This document shows, in pieces, positions 20,566 to 31,639 of a DNA stretch of 64,000 bases (positions within the stretch are counted from its first letter, which is position 1; each line of letters starts with the position of its first letter). The DNA is from Pomphorhynchus laevis (taxonomy: Eukaryota; Acanthocephala; Palaeacanthocephala; Echinorhynchida; Pomphorhynchidae), in assembly GCA_012934845.2 (NCBI GenBank), contig WNNJ02001688.1:1-64000 (forward strand), given 5' to 3'. The translations under genes and the position numbers were made by a program. The notes below the pieces were generated by a model, which was not told where the DNA came from, made no database searches, and was given only the letters and a program-made list of their open reading frames with translations.

Positions 20566-21186
20566 TTGCTCTCTCTCTCTTCCTCTAAATAATCTAAGCA
20601 AATTGTTAGATAGATGAATGTACAGAATTTATTTTTATTTATCTAGACAATGCATCATTTATCATTTATAATCATTTATCTTTATTTTTTATTTATAGAT
20701 GATATAATAATATATACAAATAAAAATGTATTTTTAAATGTAAAAACAGTCGATTTTAGAACAAACCTTTCCGGGTTACCACCCAGTTATAGTTTAAAAG
20801 AGAATAAAGCAGAAACAAGTAAATTGTGAAATGTTTCAATACCTATTTTTTGATCGATTGTCAGCATTAGAGAATTATACTTAGTCATCCCGTTGTTAAG
20901 CATTACACTTTAAATAAGTTAGATAGTCAATGGTAACATTTTGGAATTTAAAATTCGAACACTATATCATTCAGAAAGCTATCAGATTTTCAATTGGCTA
21001 TGAATGATTATAGATAAAAAATATTTATTAGTATAACACTATAAATTCAAAAACTATCATGCTTATTACTTAAAAGCTTTAACCTTTCTAATTCTTACTA
21101 ACGTGATAAGGCATTAACTTTTAAATTTAGTAAAATACTTTCTACAATTTTGTGGTTTAAAGAAGCTTCTGCTATTTTCTACGTAC

Positions 21187-21449
21187 CGAGTAAAGTACCG
21201 CCTGACATAAAAAATCGCTTTTTCAGAGAATTGCCTTTCATCTTTAGACGCTGAAGACCTAATTTGATTTTTAAATTTACAATCGAGGGATCAGCGCGCT
21301 GCTCCGGATATTTACTATATAACCAATCCATTGAGCTACGATTGCAATCTAGAAACTTAGATGAGTTGTAGTTGAATTGAAACTGCTCAGCTGACGACGG
21401 AACCATAATATTGCACTCATTATTATATCGCTTCACTAGCAAGCCGAAC
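21187..21449 (-). CDS. FKTN: Fukutin-like gene, middle exon
   Basis: 263 bases (1 + 87 codons + 1); acceptor TTTGTTAAG, donor GTACGTAG. It encodes FGLLVKRYNNECNIMVPSSA, then FNYNSSKFLDCNRSSMDWLY, and ends KKRFFMSGGTLLG. Matches fukutin VTVDGLEVLIPKDPMHF, HSRFIECRYKEARAFF, and PFWLSSGTCLG respectively. The SGGTLLG-WYRQC join across the intron is the clearest single proof of identity. Reading from TTG further upstream is possible but the acceptor fits better. Confidence 0.88.
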
Positions 21450-21589
21450 CTTAACAAATGAGTATATGAACCATTTTTGTATAAACATTATTTATATAAT
21501 GGGGCATATCTGTAAAAACAAATAATAATTTATAATAGTAATGAACCCGCTTCATCATAAGGTGACCCTACGTCTTTCAACAACGCGAC

Positions 21590-21705
21590 CTCGTTGCTTT
21601 GACGTGTGCTTACAGAGAAGTTAAGCGAGATTGTTTGCTCGAGGTTTGAACCCTGTACATAGAAATGCACGCGCCTCCACCATTCCGCCACGAGGGCTTT
21701 TAATA
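21590..21705 (-). mobile_element. tRNA-derived SINE-like sequence
   Basis: Minus strand reads CTCGTGGCGGAATGGTGGAG (A-box-like) and then GGGTTCAAACCTCG (B-box-like). The acceptor arms do not pair, so it is not a working tRNA. It differs from the SINE heads at 35.8-36.0 kb. It lies in the FKTN intron. Confidence 0.5.
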
Positions 21706-21829
21706 TTATACTATTATACTATTTATAATAATAACAATTTCAATAATAAATGTTACTCAACATTTTATTAAATAATTAAATAGTAATTAATAAGCATATT
21801 ATTGTTTTCTCATGTCGTATTAATCTAAT

Positions 21830-22940
21830 ATACTTAGCCTATCATAGTCGTTAATTAATTTTTGATTTATTGAACATATGATATCTTTAGAAAAACTTGT
21901 TATATTTACATAAAGATCTTTTAGCTTTTTATCTCTTAAAAGTTGTTTCAATATTTCTAATTGTTCATTTATATATATATATCTTAATTAATATTTTTAA
22001 CTCTATTTTTCCTATTCCTTTTATCACCATGACTTCTTGGTTTGCGTTTAACTGGATTATTATAATATAGTTGTTTATTATGTATTATACTACTTCTGCC
22101 AATTCCTTGTACCACGTCATTCAATCCTAATGGGTACATGGAATTAAGCGTTTTAATCCAAAAATCTTCTTTTTCTAATAGTTTTTGATTTAATATTGAT
22201 ATGTTTTCTTCGATAATATGTTCTAAAATAAATAATTTACAGTTTTTAATATCATGTCCTATTAATCTCATATGTTTATGAAATATAGTTTAACTATTAT
22301 GCCGTATATTATATATGTGTTACCTAAACCTGGTATTTAACATTTGATATGTTTTTCCTCTATATTGCAATCCACATGTACATTGTATAAGATACACTAT
22401 ACATGGGGTGTTGCAGTTACAATTATTATTAATATTTAACGAAAAACATTTGTTTGTCGTATTACTTACGATACAATTATTATTTATAACATCACAAACT
22501 ATACAATTTTTTCTGTTACATTTAAAAGATCTAAAATTGAAATCATTAGTACTTACGTATTTTTCCAATATGGTTGAGTACATGTAACTTTTAAGTCATA
22601 ATTTTTAACGTTGCTTTTTCGGTGTCGCCACCTAGTTTAGTTGACTCAGACTAAACTTACAACGGGCGATCCAGCAGCATATGACAGGGGGCTGCCCTGC
22701 TTAATGCGGTTGCAGGCTGGAACAAGATCTATAAAGATCTACCACCTTCAATCCACGTGTTACGCGACCTAGCTTTTGGCCATTACCTGGTCTCTTAAAC
22801 GTGATCACGTGAAGCAGTTTACATTGTAAAGTGTAAACACCTTGCGATGCAAACTTCTCCCTTTTTTAAGAATTAATAATTCATCAAACTTGTTTGAAAA
22901 TAAGAAAAAATAATAGTAATGTCGTAACCAATCATAAATT
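21830..22940 (-). mobile_element. Naiad element, 5' part only (UTR and endonuclease)
   Basis: Collinear with the 5' part of the copy at 34.33-35.43 kb: 5' UTR (22584-22940), start ATG at 22583, zinc residues, GIY-YIG region, and on to about the first 225 codons. The frame is split into 22583-22320 and 22271-21984. The 5' UTR shares a conserved GC-rich segment (GGGGGCTGCCCTG, GTTGCAGGCTGGAACAAG). A second scrap of the N-terminal coding sequence follows at 22955-23000. It lies in sense in the FKTN intron. Confidence 0.85.
22320..22583 (-). pseudogene. Naiad endonuclease N-terminal fragment
   Basis: 87 residues: start MYSTILEKYVS, zinc residues in KCNRKNCIVC, then CNCNTPCIVYLIQCTCGL and YRGKT. 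The first glycine positions of the nuclease read CIVY and YRG instead of GVVY and YIG in the copy at 33254-35077, so key residues are altered. It stops at TRFR; the rest continues in another frame at 22271-21984. Confidence 0.75.
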
Positions 22941-22944
22941 TAAA

Positions 22945-23950
22945 ATCAATTTTAAAAGATTTAAAATTGAAATCATTAGTACTTACGTATTTTTCCAATT
23001 TGCAATTAAAATTTTAATTAACAATTAATATTTTTTTGAGTTTGATGGACATTATGGACACGAAGAATTTATTGTAGAAAATAAAATAATGCTAGCTTTC
23101 GAATGATGCTAGCCTTTTTTAGTGTCTTTATCAAGACGTCCTTGATAAAGACGAAATCGTCGTTATCAAAGACCAGTAATTTATAGATAACAGAATAATT
23201 ATACGAGTGCTCTGAGCATCGAATAAAATAATTATAAAATTATAATTAATATTAAAAATTTATTAAAAATAATATTTTAGTCGATGATTTGATTTTGACC
23301 GGCATTTAAAAAACATTTATTATTTATAAAGTTATATTAATTAATTTATTAATATAAAATTTAAAAGAAAATAATTCTGATATATTCTTAAGCTGATCAA
23401 TAAATTATTTTGTAGCTACGACAAGTCGATAACAACGATATGAGCGATAGTAGTTAGTGAATTCTCCAATTTCTCTAATTCATTTAAAAAATAATTATTA
23501 TTTTCAATTTAAGTTTATATTTTTTCGGTTATATGTAAAAATAGAAAAATAGCGAACTTTATTATTCTCATTAGTTCAAATTGCTTTGGAACCGTTTTTA
23601 TATACAAATATCTGGAAATTTAAATATCATATTTTTACATTATGAAGCGAGGCTTTTAATGTGTTACATGTACTCGTTGGAGGAACATTAAACTAATGGG
23701 TACATTTATTTTATAGAATTAATTCTAATCACTTACTTTTGCCATACTCAATATGAATTTAGTTTATGAATTCATCATTTTTCTGTAGCATATAGATTTA
23801 AAATCATACGGTTTTCCTGATTAAAAATTGCTTCTCAATTTTGTATTATATATAAAGCTTAAATGTTAATAAACGACCGCTTTATTAAAAACTATGTACG
23901 CTATTTATGTGACACCAGCCTCTTCTTTTTAAGATCAAAAGTTCAACTAG
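22945..23950. other. FKTN intron sequence, nothing recognised
   Basis: AT-rich. A short foldback-like phrase around 23090-23170 (CTAGC, AAAGACG repeats) is the only structure noted. Confidence 0.45.
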
Positions 23951-23954
23951 CCCA

Positions 23955-24445
23955 TTCCAATCTTATACTCAGGGTTAAATACCATCCCCTGTGATTTTAT
24001 ATCAAAATCGCAGGTGATGGTCTTTAATGGCGCCCTTGCCATCAAGAAAAAGCTATGAAGACTAGCAAACTCCTCTCTTCTATTTTGAATAATCAACCAC
24101 TCCAGTGATTACATATAGAATAAGATACCTTGGGTTTACCATTACGGTTCATTAAACCATGGCTCAGACTTGAATATATTCAAGAGTTTTCTGAAGAGAG
24201 CTATGTGGCCCTTAAATGGGCCCAGAATCCATCATTAAGTGCGATTACTCAAAGCCCACTTGGTACACCTAAGCAATCTCAGGATTAATCTTCTTTTGAA
24301 GAGGACGTCCACTGGAACAAAGACTAACATTTATAAAGCTCCTATATCAAAACTACCTTCTATCATGTCGCCTTGGTGTTTGTTGGTAGAGCCAGATTCT
24401 GCCTCTGCAATATAGAAGACTTATCGTCTATGCCTAGAATTGATC
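23955..24445 (+). mobile_element. LINE fragment (RT 3' end), family A
   Basis: Decayed copy of the same 3' region as 48400-48720: shared phrases include TAATCAACCACTCC, GGGTTTACCATTACGG, GGATTAATCTTCTTTT and AGAGGACGTCC. No usable frame remains. It is antisense within the FKTN intron. Confidence 0.7.
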
Positions 24446-24449
24446 AGTA

Positions 24450-25500
24450 AACTGAAAATTATACAATGCTAAATTGTTTTGATTTTTCTATTTGCCCATG
24501 TTATTAATTATTATAAAAATCTTTACTTACTAATGTATTAATTCAGTCTTTATAATAATTTATATCACATATTTTAAACATAAAATTTCAACAATTAGGC
24601 ATAAATGTGGTAATATCTTCGATTTAGAGTAATATATTCGATTCTCAAGTAATCTTTAGTTAAAGATTAATCGCAATAAACGTGCAATGGCATTCTTTCG
24701 TTTTTAAATGTTCCCGTATTTTGAGTATTAACCTTTTTACCCTCTTAACATGGTAAACAGGTGAAAAATGTTAAAAAGGGAGTCATTCACATCTTTAGCT
24801 AGTATTAGTTGAACCCATGTGAAACTGAACAACTTGAGTAAGTTTGTGAACGACTCTTTAACATATCTAAAAATTGCGCCACAATTTTCTCATCCACTAA
24901 TGTACGTGGTTTCATTTATTTACTCTAATTTTAATAGACTGTAATGCTCCTTTTAAATAGCCTTAATTTGACGATGTTTCCTTAAAGGTTATTTACAAAT
25001 TAAAAATAATTTTAAAAACATCCTTACTAACTAATATGGAGCGACAAACGTCCTTATCGCTCCATATTAGGAGTAAAAACGTTTTGAACATTTTTGCATG
25101 ACTTCTTAGTACGTTTCATTGTGATGTTTACATAGCTCTAATTTTGCTCATATTAGCTCTATTACAAGCTCTAATTTTGCTCATACGCTGATTTATATTC
25201 ATTTTATTAAATACAGGTCAATAAGTTGTTTAATGCATTAAATTAAACGACAATTAGTTGTTTAACCATTGCATTGCGAATGGTTTCTAATGTTTTGATA
25301 GAGAGAGATTATTTAAGCATCCACACATGGCTTATCGGAAATTTGCCGTACAAGTCTTGGAATTAAAGTGCTGATTGTACAATCAATTACCAAATTGAAC
25401 TTTTAACATTTGATCAAGCGATTTATATTTAAGTGGCAGTAGCTTCCGATTTTTGTTTAATTTATTTATTAATTTATTTTGTTAATTTAATTTTTTATTT
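24450..25500. other. FKTN intron sequence with one strong hairpin
   Basis: No gene recognised. A perfect 14-bp inverted repeat, CTAATATGGAGCGA (25031-25044) with TCGCTCCATATTAG (25057-25070), encloses a 12-base loop. AGCTCTAATTTTGCTCATA is repeated twice near 25135-25195. Confidence 0.6.
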
Positions 25501-25519
25501 ATTAACTTTATTTATTTAT

Positions 25520-25833
25520 TTATAAAGATTTTTTAACCATGCGTAGCGCGTTATTGTCAGTTGTATTCGCAAAAGTTACTGGGATATGATCTCCAGATTG
25601 GCGCTTTATGAATCGGACGTTAGTCAGCCCGTACGTATGATATAGCTCCATAATATCTTCGTTGATAAGGTTGAGGTTATATTGCTTATTTTCACCGTAG
25701 CCCCAATTAGCTTGAAAGTAGCAGTCCCGAACTTGGAAAGATGAGTGGAGAAGTATTGTATATGATCTTTGGCGACGCCCAGAGTAACAAAAGAGAGACA
25801 AAAGGCCCCCGTGAAAATTTTAGCAGAGTGCAA
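25520..25833 (-). other. Unrecognised short open frames in the FKTN intron
   Basis: Two overlapping minus-strand frames. One (25801-25520) encodes QVRDCYFQANWGYGENKQYN and ends in NALRMVKKSL. Composition is less AT-rich than the surroundings. It does not match fukutin, and no splice borders fit the FKTN phase. It could be a remnant of a mobile element or a nested gene; I do not recognise it. Confidence 0.3.
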
Positions 25834-26189
25834 TTATACTCTGTTTTTAAAGTTTGCGACTAAGTCTCGCAGGAATGTTTTGAAAAACAAGAAATCGCTG
25901 TAATGCTATATTAATATTGTTTGCGACCAGGTTAGGTAGCTCCTAATCGTTGTTCATTAATAAGTTAATGGTCTCACAAAATTTGTGCGTTTTTCTATCT
26001 TACTACTCAATTGAAAAAATGATTAGATGATCAACCGTACTCTCCCGACATCACAAATTCTGCGGATGCAAACTCCATTTAGTGTAGCAAACTGATTTAG
26101 TGTAGATTCTGAATCTGGTTTTGCTTTCGCGATAAGACTTTGGTAGAATAAACTTTTAAAAATCGCATATTTCAAGTTACAGTGTAACT

Positions 26190-26345
26190 CAGATGAACTT
26201 TTACGTCATGAGCTCTATCATAATAGAGGTCATAAGAAGGAAATGCTATGTTATCAGATTTCGGCACGTAATCTTCGACCCAACAGCAGCGTAGCCAAAT
26301 ACATGCTAATTAACTATTTCTTCTGATGAAATTTGTTTATCTAGT
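26190..26345 (-). repeat. Naiad 3'-tail fragment (solo)
   Basis: Plus strand reads AATGCTATGTTATCAGATTTCGG, CGACCCAACA, AGCCAAATACATGCTAAT, then TTCTGATGAAATTTG and CTAGTATCTTA, in the order seen in the Naiad tail at 44.15-44.28 kb. No coding part is attached, so it is a strongly 5'-truncated insertion. Confidence 0.7.
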
Positions 26346-27430
26346 ATCTTAATAAAGTTAATAAAATGTTTGAAAGTATTTATTTCCATATAAAATGAAC
26401 GTTTAAAACTATACAAATCTGTTAAAATGAATAAAATAATAAACAATAAAAGTAAAAAGAATAAAAAAATGAATTTGTTCATATTTTGTTTACATTTTTT
26501 GTTCGTAGTGAATTGAAAAATAATATATTTCATTTGGATTGTAAAAATGAAATTACCAATTATATTTAATAATTGTGAATAAAAATCAGCAACTTTTGAT
26601 AAATTAGATTAGATTAAATATAAGATTAATATTAATATTAAATATATATTCGATTAAATGAAATATATATTTATACTAGATATAAATTAAAAATGTAGAT
26701 AAATAATTATAAATAATAAATAATTATTTATTATATATTTATCAGAATAAGGAATAGATGATATTTGTAATGTTAAATTAATATTTAAATTAATTTGTGT
26801 TATTATTGACTAATTTTCCAAATTATTCAATGAACGCCGATTGAACCTGAAGTGAACAATCCAGGTAACTGAGATTGCAAAATATTAGGTTCAATTTGTT
26901 CGCTTATTGAATAACCTTGTTAAAAATGTGAACCCTGGCCAATAGCAAAGTATACAAAATCACTGATCGTTAATTACAAGTCACACCTAAATGAACGGGA
27001 TTATATGACACAGTGATGAACTTAAATGTGTTGTCCCTATGGCTGACCCTAAAAATGTAAATACTTCTTTATACCCCGAGTCGAAACTTTATAAAACGAG
27101 GGTGAAGATAACTAAACAAAGACTTGTAACAGACATTCTTATATATTTATGATAAAATTATTATAATTCCCTGTGTATATAGACTGTCGACATTCAAAGT
27201 GGGCAAAAATACATCCAAAGTATACATTGAAGCTGTATGAATACAAATTTTAATGGATATGGTAATTTCATAACAAAATAACTTACCTACTTTAATAATT
27301 GACTTTAAAAAAATATTATTTTAAATAATAATATAATTTATTTTAATAAAAAAATAAATTCATTGAATTCATAAAAGAAAAAATATATCTACAAACATAT
27401 TTAAATCCAATAAGACAATACCTACACAAA
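26346..27430. other. FKTN intron sequence, AT-rich
   Basis: Nothing recognised except a 20-base scrap near 26900 (TTTGTTCGCTTATTGAATAA) that matches Naiad RT coding sequence. Confidence 0.45.
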
Positions 27431-27438
27431 TTACTTAC

Positions 27439-27641
27439 ACATCCATTGATCTTGCTATATCACCGAATGAAAATTTCTTGGATAGACCAACATTACATAT
27501 TCGATAATAATCTCCTTTTTTTTCGAAGAAGTGTACATAAAATTCTGCGACCTGAGTGTAAACATGCACAGCCCCAACCGCGTCTGTATCTACACATTTC
27601 ATGGGATAAACTTTGATGGATGGGTAAACAAATTGAATACG
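27439..27641 (-). CDS. FKTN: Fukutin-like gene, third exon
   Basis: 203 bases (67 codons plus 2); acceptor CACCTTTAG, donor GTAAGTAA, a consensus donor. Encodes RIQFVYPSIKVYPMKCVDTD, then EFYVHFFEKKGDYYRICNVG and KKFSFGDIARSMDV. EFYVHFFEKKGDYYR aligns with vertebrate AIHLVVFHERSGNYLW, and FGDIARSMDV-FGL with the GAFDRPELQQVTVDGL stretch. The last codon is completed by the exon at 21187-21449 in correct phase. Confidence 0.78.
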
Positions 27642-27686
27642 CTAAAGGTGTTAATTACTATATCAGAGAAACAAAATATATTTTAC

Positions 27687-27902
27687 TTTAAAATCGTTAC
27701 TTTTGAATTCATTAGGTTCAGTGAAAATTCCGAGTGTGGTGACATTGCCTGACAACGTTTCAAAATATTGTTCTTCAGTGATAAATCTCGGATCGGCAAC
27801 AAAAATTACTTTATTAAGAATGTCAAACATATCTGGTACTATACATATCGATGAATATGAGCGTTGAAATTTATTTCGACTTGCAGACCAAATTAGCTTA
27901 TT
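27687..27902 (-). CDS. FKTN: Fukutin-like gene, second exon
   Basis: 216 bases, 72 codons, phase 0 at both ends; acceptor ATATTTAG, donor GTAAAA. Encodes KLIWSASRNKFQRSYSSICI, VPDMFDILNKVIFVADPRFI and LGIFTEPNEFKSNDFK. Similarity to vertebrate fukutin is weak here (the C..(V)P block), so this exon is assigned mainly by open frame, position and phase. The intron to the next exon is only 45 bases. Confidence 0.68.
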
Positions 27903-27909
27903 CTAAATA

Positions 27910-28900
27910 TGTGATAAAGGTATTTAAAAATTTATTTTGCTTAAAAGATTTCGTTATAATATTGAAGATTATTTTAAAAGTTTTACTATAATTAATATTA
28001 GATATTATATTATCGTCTATTATGCGAAGAACAATGTAATAAAATATAAATTTTAAAAGTAGGTTCTTTGCCCAAATCAATTATAGTAAAGAGAGATAAG
28101 TATCAGGCGAAGCTTTCAATTTATCGCTGTGTTTTTGCCTACCCACACTTATAGGAATGAACCGAAAAGGTTATATATCGAATACAAGCGACCGAAATAA
28201 GGTACTTTCGTAATGTGGTCGCTTCAGCTTTAGAGATAAAGTTCAAAACTCGATTATTTGCGAGAATCAAAGAATAAATTCGGTGCTACTTCACTTTGAA
28301 AAAAGTCAGGGAAGGTGGCAAGGCCACGTTTTGAGGATTAACTAGGGGTATCTTCTTTGTGAATTGTTCCAGATTGGACTTTATGGACGGGGGACCCGAT
28401 GCAGACCTCGGTATTGGTAGGAAGATAAAACTCCTCATCTTACCAAAATCTTTCAGGAATATCTGACACTGGAATCTGATCGGCCATTCTGAACAGTGAT
28501 ATTTTGTACCTCTAATGTTACACTGGCTTCGCAACCCGGACCTTGGATCAGTGAAACTGAATTTTAAATTTGTTTTATTCTTGCTAATATAAGGCGTTTG
28601 TTGTTTTTGGAATTATTTTTAATTTGAATTATTTAATTTAAATTATCTGAAATATTTTTATAGTTTTTGCAAAACTATCGTGTAGCCGATATTTCAATAG
28701 TTTTTGTTATCATCAAGAAATCAGATTCGCTAACTGAGTATACGAAGTTCGGCTTCGCAACCCGAACTTCGGATCAGTGAAATATAATATATTATATATA
28801 TTATAATATAATATAACGGATTCCATATTATTTATAAATAATAAATATTGATAAAAAAATTAATAATTTAAAAATAACTCGATATAAAATTTAATTAAAT
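27910..28900. other. FKTN intron sequence; one unrecognised frame
   Basis: A minus-strand frame at 28534-28286 (82 codons; SEWPIRFQCQIFLKDFGK) lies in a less AT-rich patch. The phrase GGCTTCGCAACCCG.AC occurs twice (about 28525 and 28750). Likely an old element; not identified. Confidence 0.35.
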
Positions 28901-29730
28901 AATAAATAATTGCTATTTAATGTTTTTTGTAATTATTTATTTAAAAGTAAATTTTTATGAATTAACTAATAAATAACAGACGATGTATTCGAAAAAGGAA
29001 TATGGAATATATGGCATCTAAAGGAACTGCATATAATAAGCTATTCACGGAGACGAAACACGCCTACCGTTGTGGAAGTTTGTCGCCACACATGGGATGA
29101 CTGGCCATACTTAGCGACTTTGAATATTGCGAGAATAATTCGCAATATTCAAGGATGAAGATATATAGAATGCTGCCTGTTGTTTATGCCTCCTCATGAG
29201 AAAAACTGATTTATTTACTAGTACACCATTCAGGGTCCCATGGCAGGTGTTACAACAAATTATATTTTATATATTTGCTCACTTTATAGTGTCCCTGTTA
29301 AACAGCATTTCTATTAAAAAGAATTTAGTGCCTGATGGATGGTTAAACTGCAATACGCACTGCCATGCACATAACTTATGCTAAATGTCCTCTGATGATT
29401 CAGAAAGAATTTTCGAGCTTTAAACTTTGTTTAAGCGTGTGTTAAGTTGCCTATGGATGATTATTGAAGTCACGGTACTAATCTCCGTTAGAGCAAAACG
29501 CGTCTACAGTTGTGGAGGTTTTCGTCACACATAGGATGACTGGACATACGTAGCGACTTTGAATAAAGCAAGAATAATTCGGTTCTATTTCTTAGTCTGA
29601 TGAGGATATATAGAATGCTGCCTGGTGTTTATGCCTCTTCATGAGGAAAACATAGTGATATATTTACGAGTACACCATTGTGTGTCCCAGGGTAGGTGTA
29701 ACAAATTATATTAAAATATAATAGAAATAT
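28900..29730. repeat. Unclassified repeat, first block (with a Naiad-tail-like 5' part)
   Basis: About 28905-29000 resembles the Naiad tail (TTTTTATGAATTAACTAATAAATAACAGACGATG). It is followed by an approximately 440-bp unit (CGAAACACGCCTACCGTTGT, GGATGACTGG.CATAC.TAGC, CGCACTGCCATGCACA...) that restarts at about 29495. The same composite occurs at 30110-30845. Unit period is about 440-460 bases. No coding similarity recognised. Confidence 0.7.
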
Positions 29731-30109
29731 AAAATAGACTTGAAAATGAATTAAAAAAGTGACTATTTAATAAATTGAATATTAAATTTATTAAACGTTT
29801 ATGAAATTTTCCATTAAAATTATTTTTAAACATTTTTGACATTTTTTAATCTAAAAATTTTTTTGACATTTTTTAATATGGACTTGAAATATCATTTCTT
29901 GTAAGTGATTTAATAATTGTATAACTTCTTAAAAAGAAGTAATTGAAATTGAAATTATAGATAATTGAAATTTCTCAATTTTTACAATCATAAAAATTGT
30001 ATACTTTTGAAGTATAAAACCTTTTCGGGAATTTAGAAAAAATATGATGTCTGAAAGCAGTGGAATACACTACTTTTATCACATAATACATATGAAAATT
30101 ACATAATAC

Positions 30110-30850
30110 ATATAAAATTTAATTAAATAATAAATAATTGCTATTTAATGTTTTTTGTAATTATTTATTTAAAAGTAAATTTTTATGAATTAACTAATAA
30201 ATAACAGACGATTATTCGAAAAAGGAATATATACCATCTAAAAACCTACATATATAAACTATTCACGGTAGACGAAACACGTCTATCGTTGTGGAAGTTT
30301 GTCGCCATACATGTGATGACTGGGCATACGTAGCGACTTTGAATATTGCGAGAATAATTCGGTTCTATGTCTTAGTCTGATGAGGATATGTAGAATGCTG
30401 CCTGGTGTTTATACCTCTTCACGAGGAAAACATATTGATTTATTTACGAGTACCCCATTTGGTGTCTCAGGGCAAGTGTAACAACAATTTATATTTTATA
30501 TATTTGCTCACTTTAAAGTGTCTCTGTTAAACAGCATTTCTATTACAAAGAATTTAGTGTCTGATCCATGGTTAAACTGCAATACGCACTGCCATGCACA
30601 GAGCATATGCGAAATTCCATCCGATAATTCAGATTAAGGGTAGTTCTGTTTTTCGAGCTTTAAACACAGTATTAGCGTGTATTAAGGTGACAATAGATGA
30701 TTATTGAAGTCACGGTACTAATGAGCTCCGTAAGAGCGAAACGCATCTACGTTGTTAAAGTTTGTCGTCACACATAGGATGACTGGGCATACGTAGCGAC
30801 TTTGAATATTGCGAGAATAATTCGGTTCTTTTTTTATGGTCACATGAGGA
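30110..30850. repeat. Unclassified repeat, second block
   Basis: Second copy of the composite at 28900-29730, same orientation, again starting with a Naiad-tail-like piece and again beginning a second unit near 30745. About 85-90 percent alike by eye. Confidence 0.7.
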
Positions 30851-31159
30851 TAAATTAAAAATAACGCTTAATAAAATTTAATTAATTAAATAACTATATA
30901 ATTATAAATAGTAAATAATTATAAATCTTATATAAATATTTATTAGTTATCTTTATTTTTATTTATATATCGTATAAAATACGAAGACTCATTTATGTGA
31001 TCTGATTACATATAGTAATTATAAATTTATTTGCATAAATTTATATATATATAAATTTGTGCAAATTAATATAAAATAAATATTATACATTAAATTTGTT
31101 TAATGTATAATTTTTTACTGTTTAAAAAATTGAGTAATAATTTAATAATTTATATTAAA

Positions 31160-31620
31160 TTTGAAAATAAAAGTCAATTTTTATGAATTGACTAATAAAT
31201 AAGATACGATGTATCAGAATAAGGATCAAAGATCATCAGAAGGAACTGCTAAGTTACCAGGTTTCGGTCCCTATATTTACTATCATTTCAACTTCAGAGT
31301 TCAAATTTATTTGTAATAATCAGATCAGCTAACTGAGTATTAATTAAAAAATGCTAAATAAAATTTAAATAAATATTAATAAATATTTATTAATATTTAT
31401 TAATATTTATTAATATTATATAAATTTTAAAAAAAATATTTATAAATAAGTGTTATTTAAGATTTTTTTATAATTTATATTAAGTTAAATTTTTAAAATA
31501 AAATTTTTGAAAATAAAAGTCAATTTTTATGAAATGACTAACAAATAACAGACGACGTATCAAAATAAGAATAGAAGTCATAAGGAAAAACTTATATGCT
31601 ATCAGTTTACATCGCCTATT
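31160..31620 (-). repeat. Two Naiad 3'-tail fragments
   Basis: Tail phrases (TTTTTATGAATTGACTAATA, GAAGGAACTGCTAAGTTACC) occur at 31165-31275 and again, more decayed, at 31510-31620. CAGATCAGCTAACTGAGTAT at 31321 marks the tail end. The second lies directly 3' of the Naiad RT fragment at 31640, as expected for its own tail. Confidence 0.7.
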
Positions 31621-31639
31621 TCTCATTCAATCAACCGTT

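Noticed and set aside
21590-21705. A functional tRNA gene
   Set aside because: A- and B-box-like strings are present, but acceptor and anticodon arms do not pair. Read as a SINE head.
27531-27752. 73-codon plus-strand frame at the FKTN exons
   Set aside because: It is the antisense shadow of the exons at 27439-27641 and 27687-27902, whose minus-strand reading has splice borders and phase.
28286-28534. 82-codon minus-strand frame as a host exon
   Set aside because: No splice borders in phase with FKTN and no family resemblance strong enough to name.
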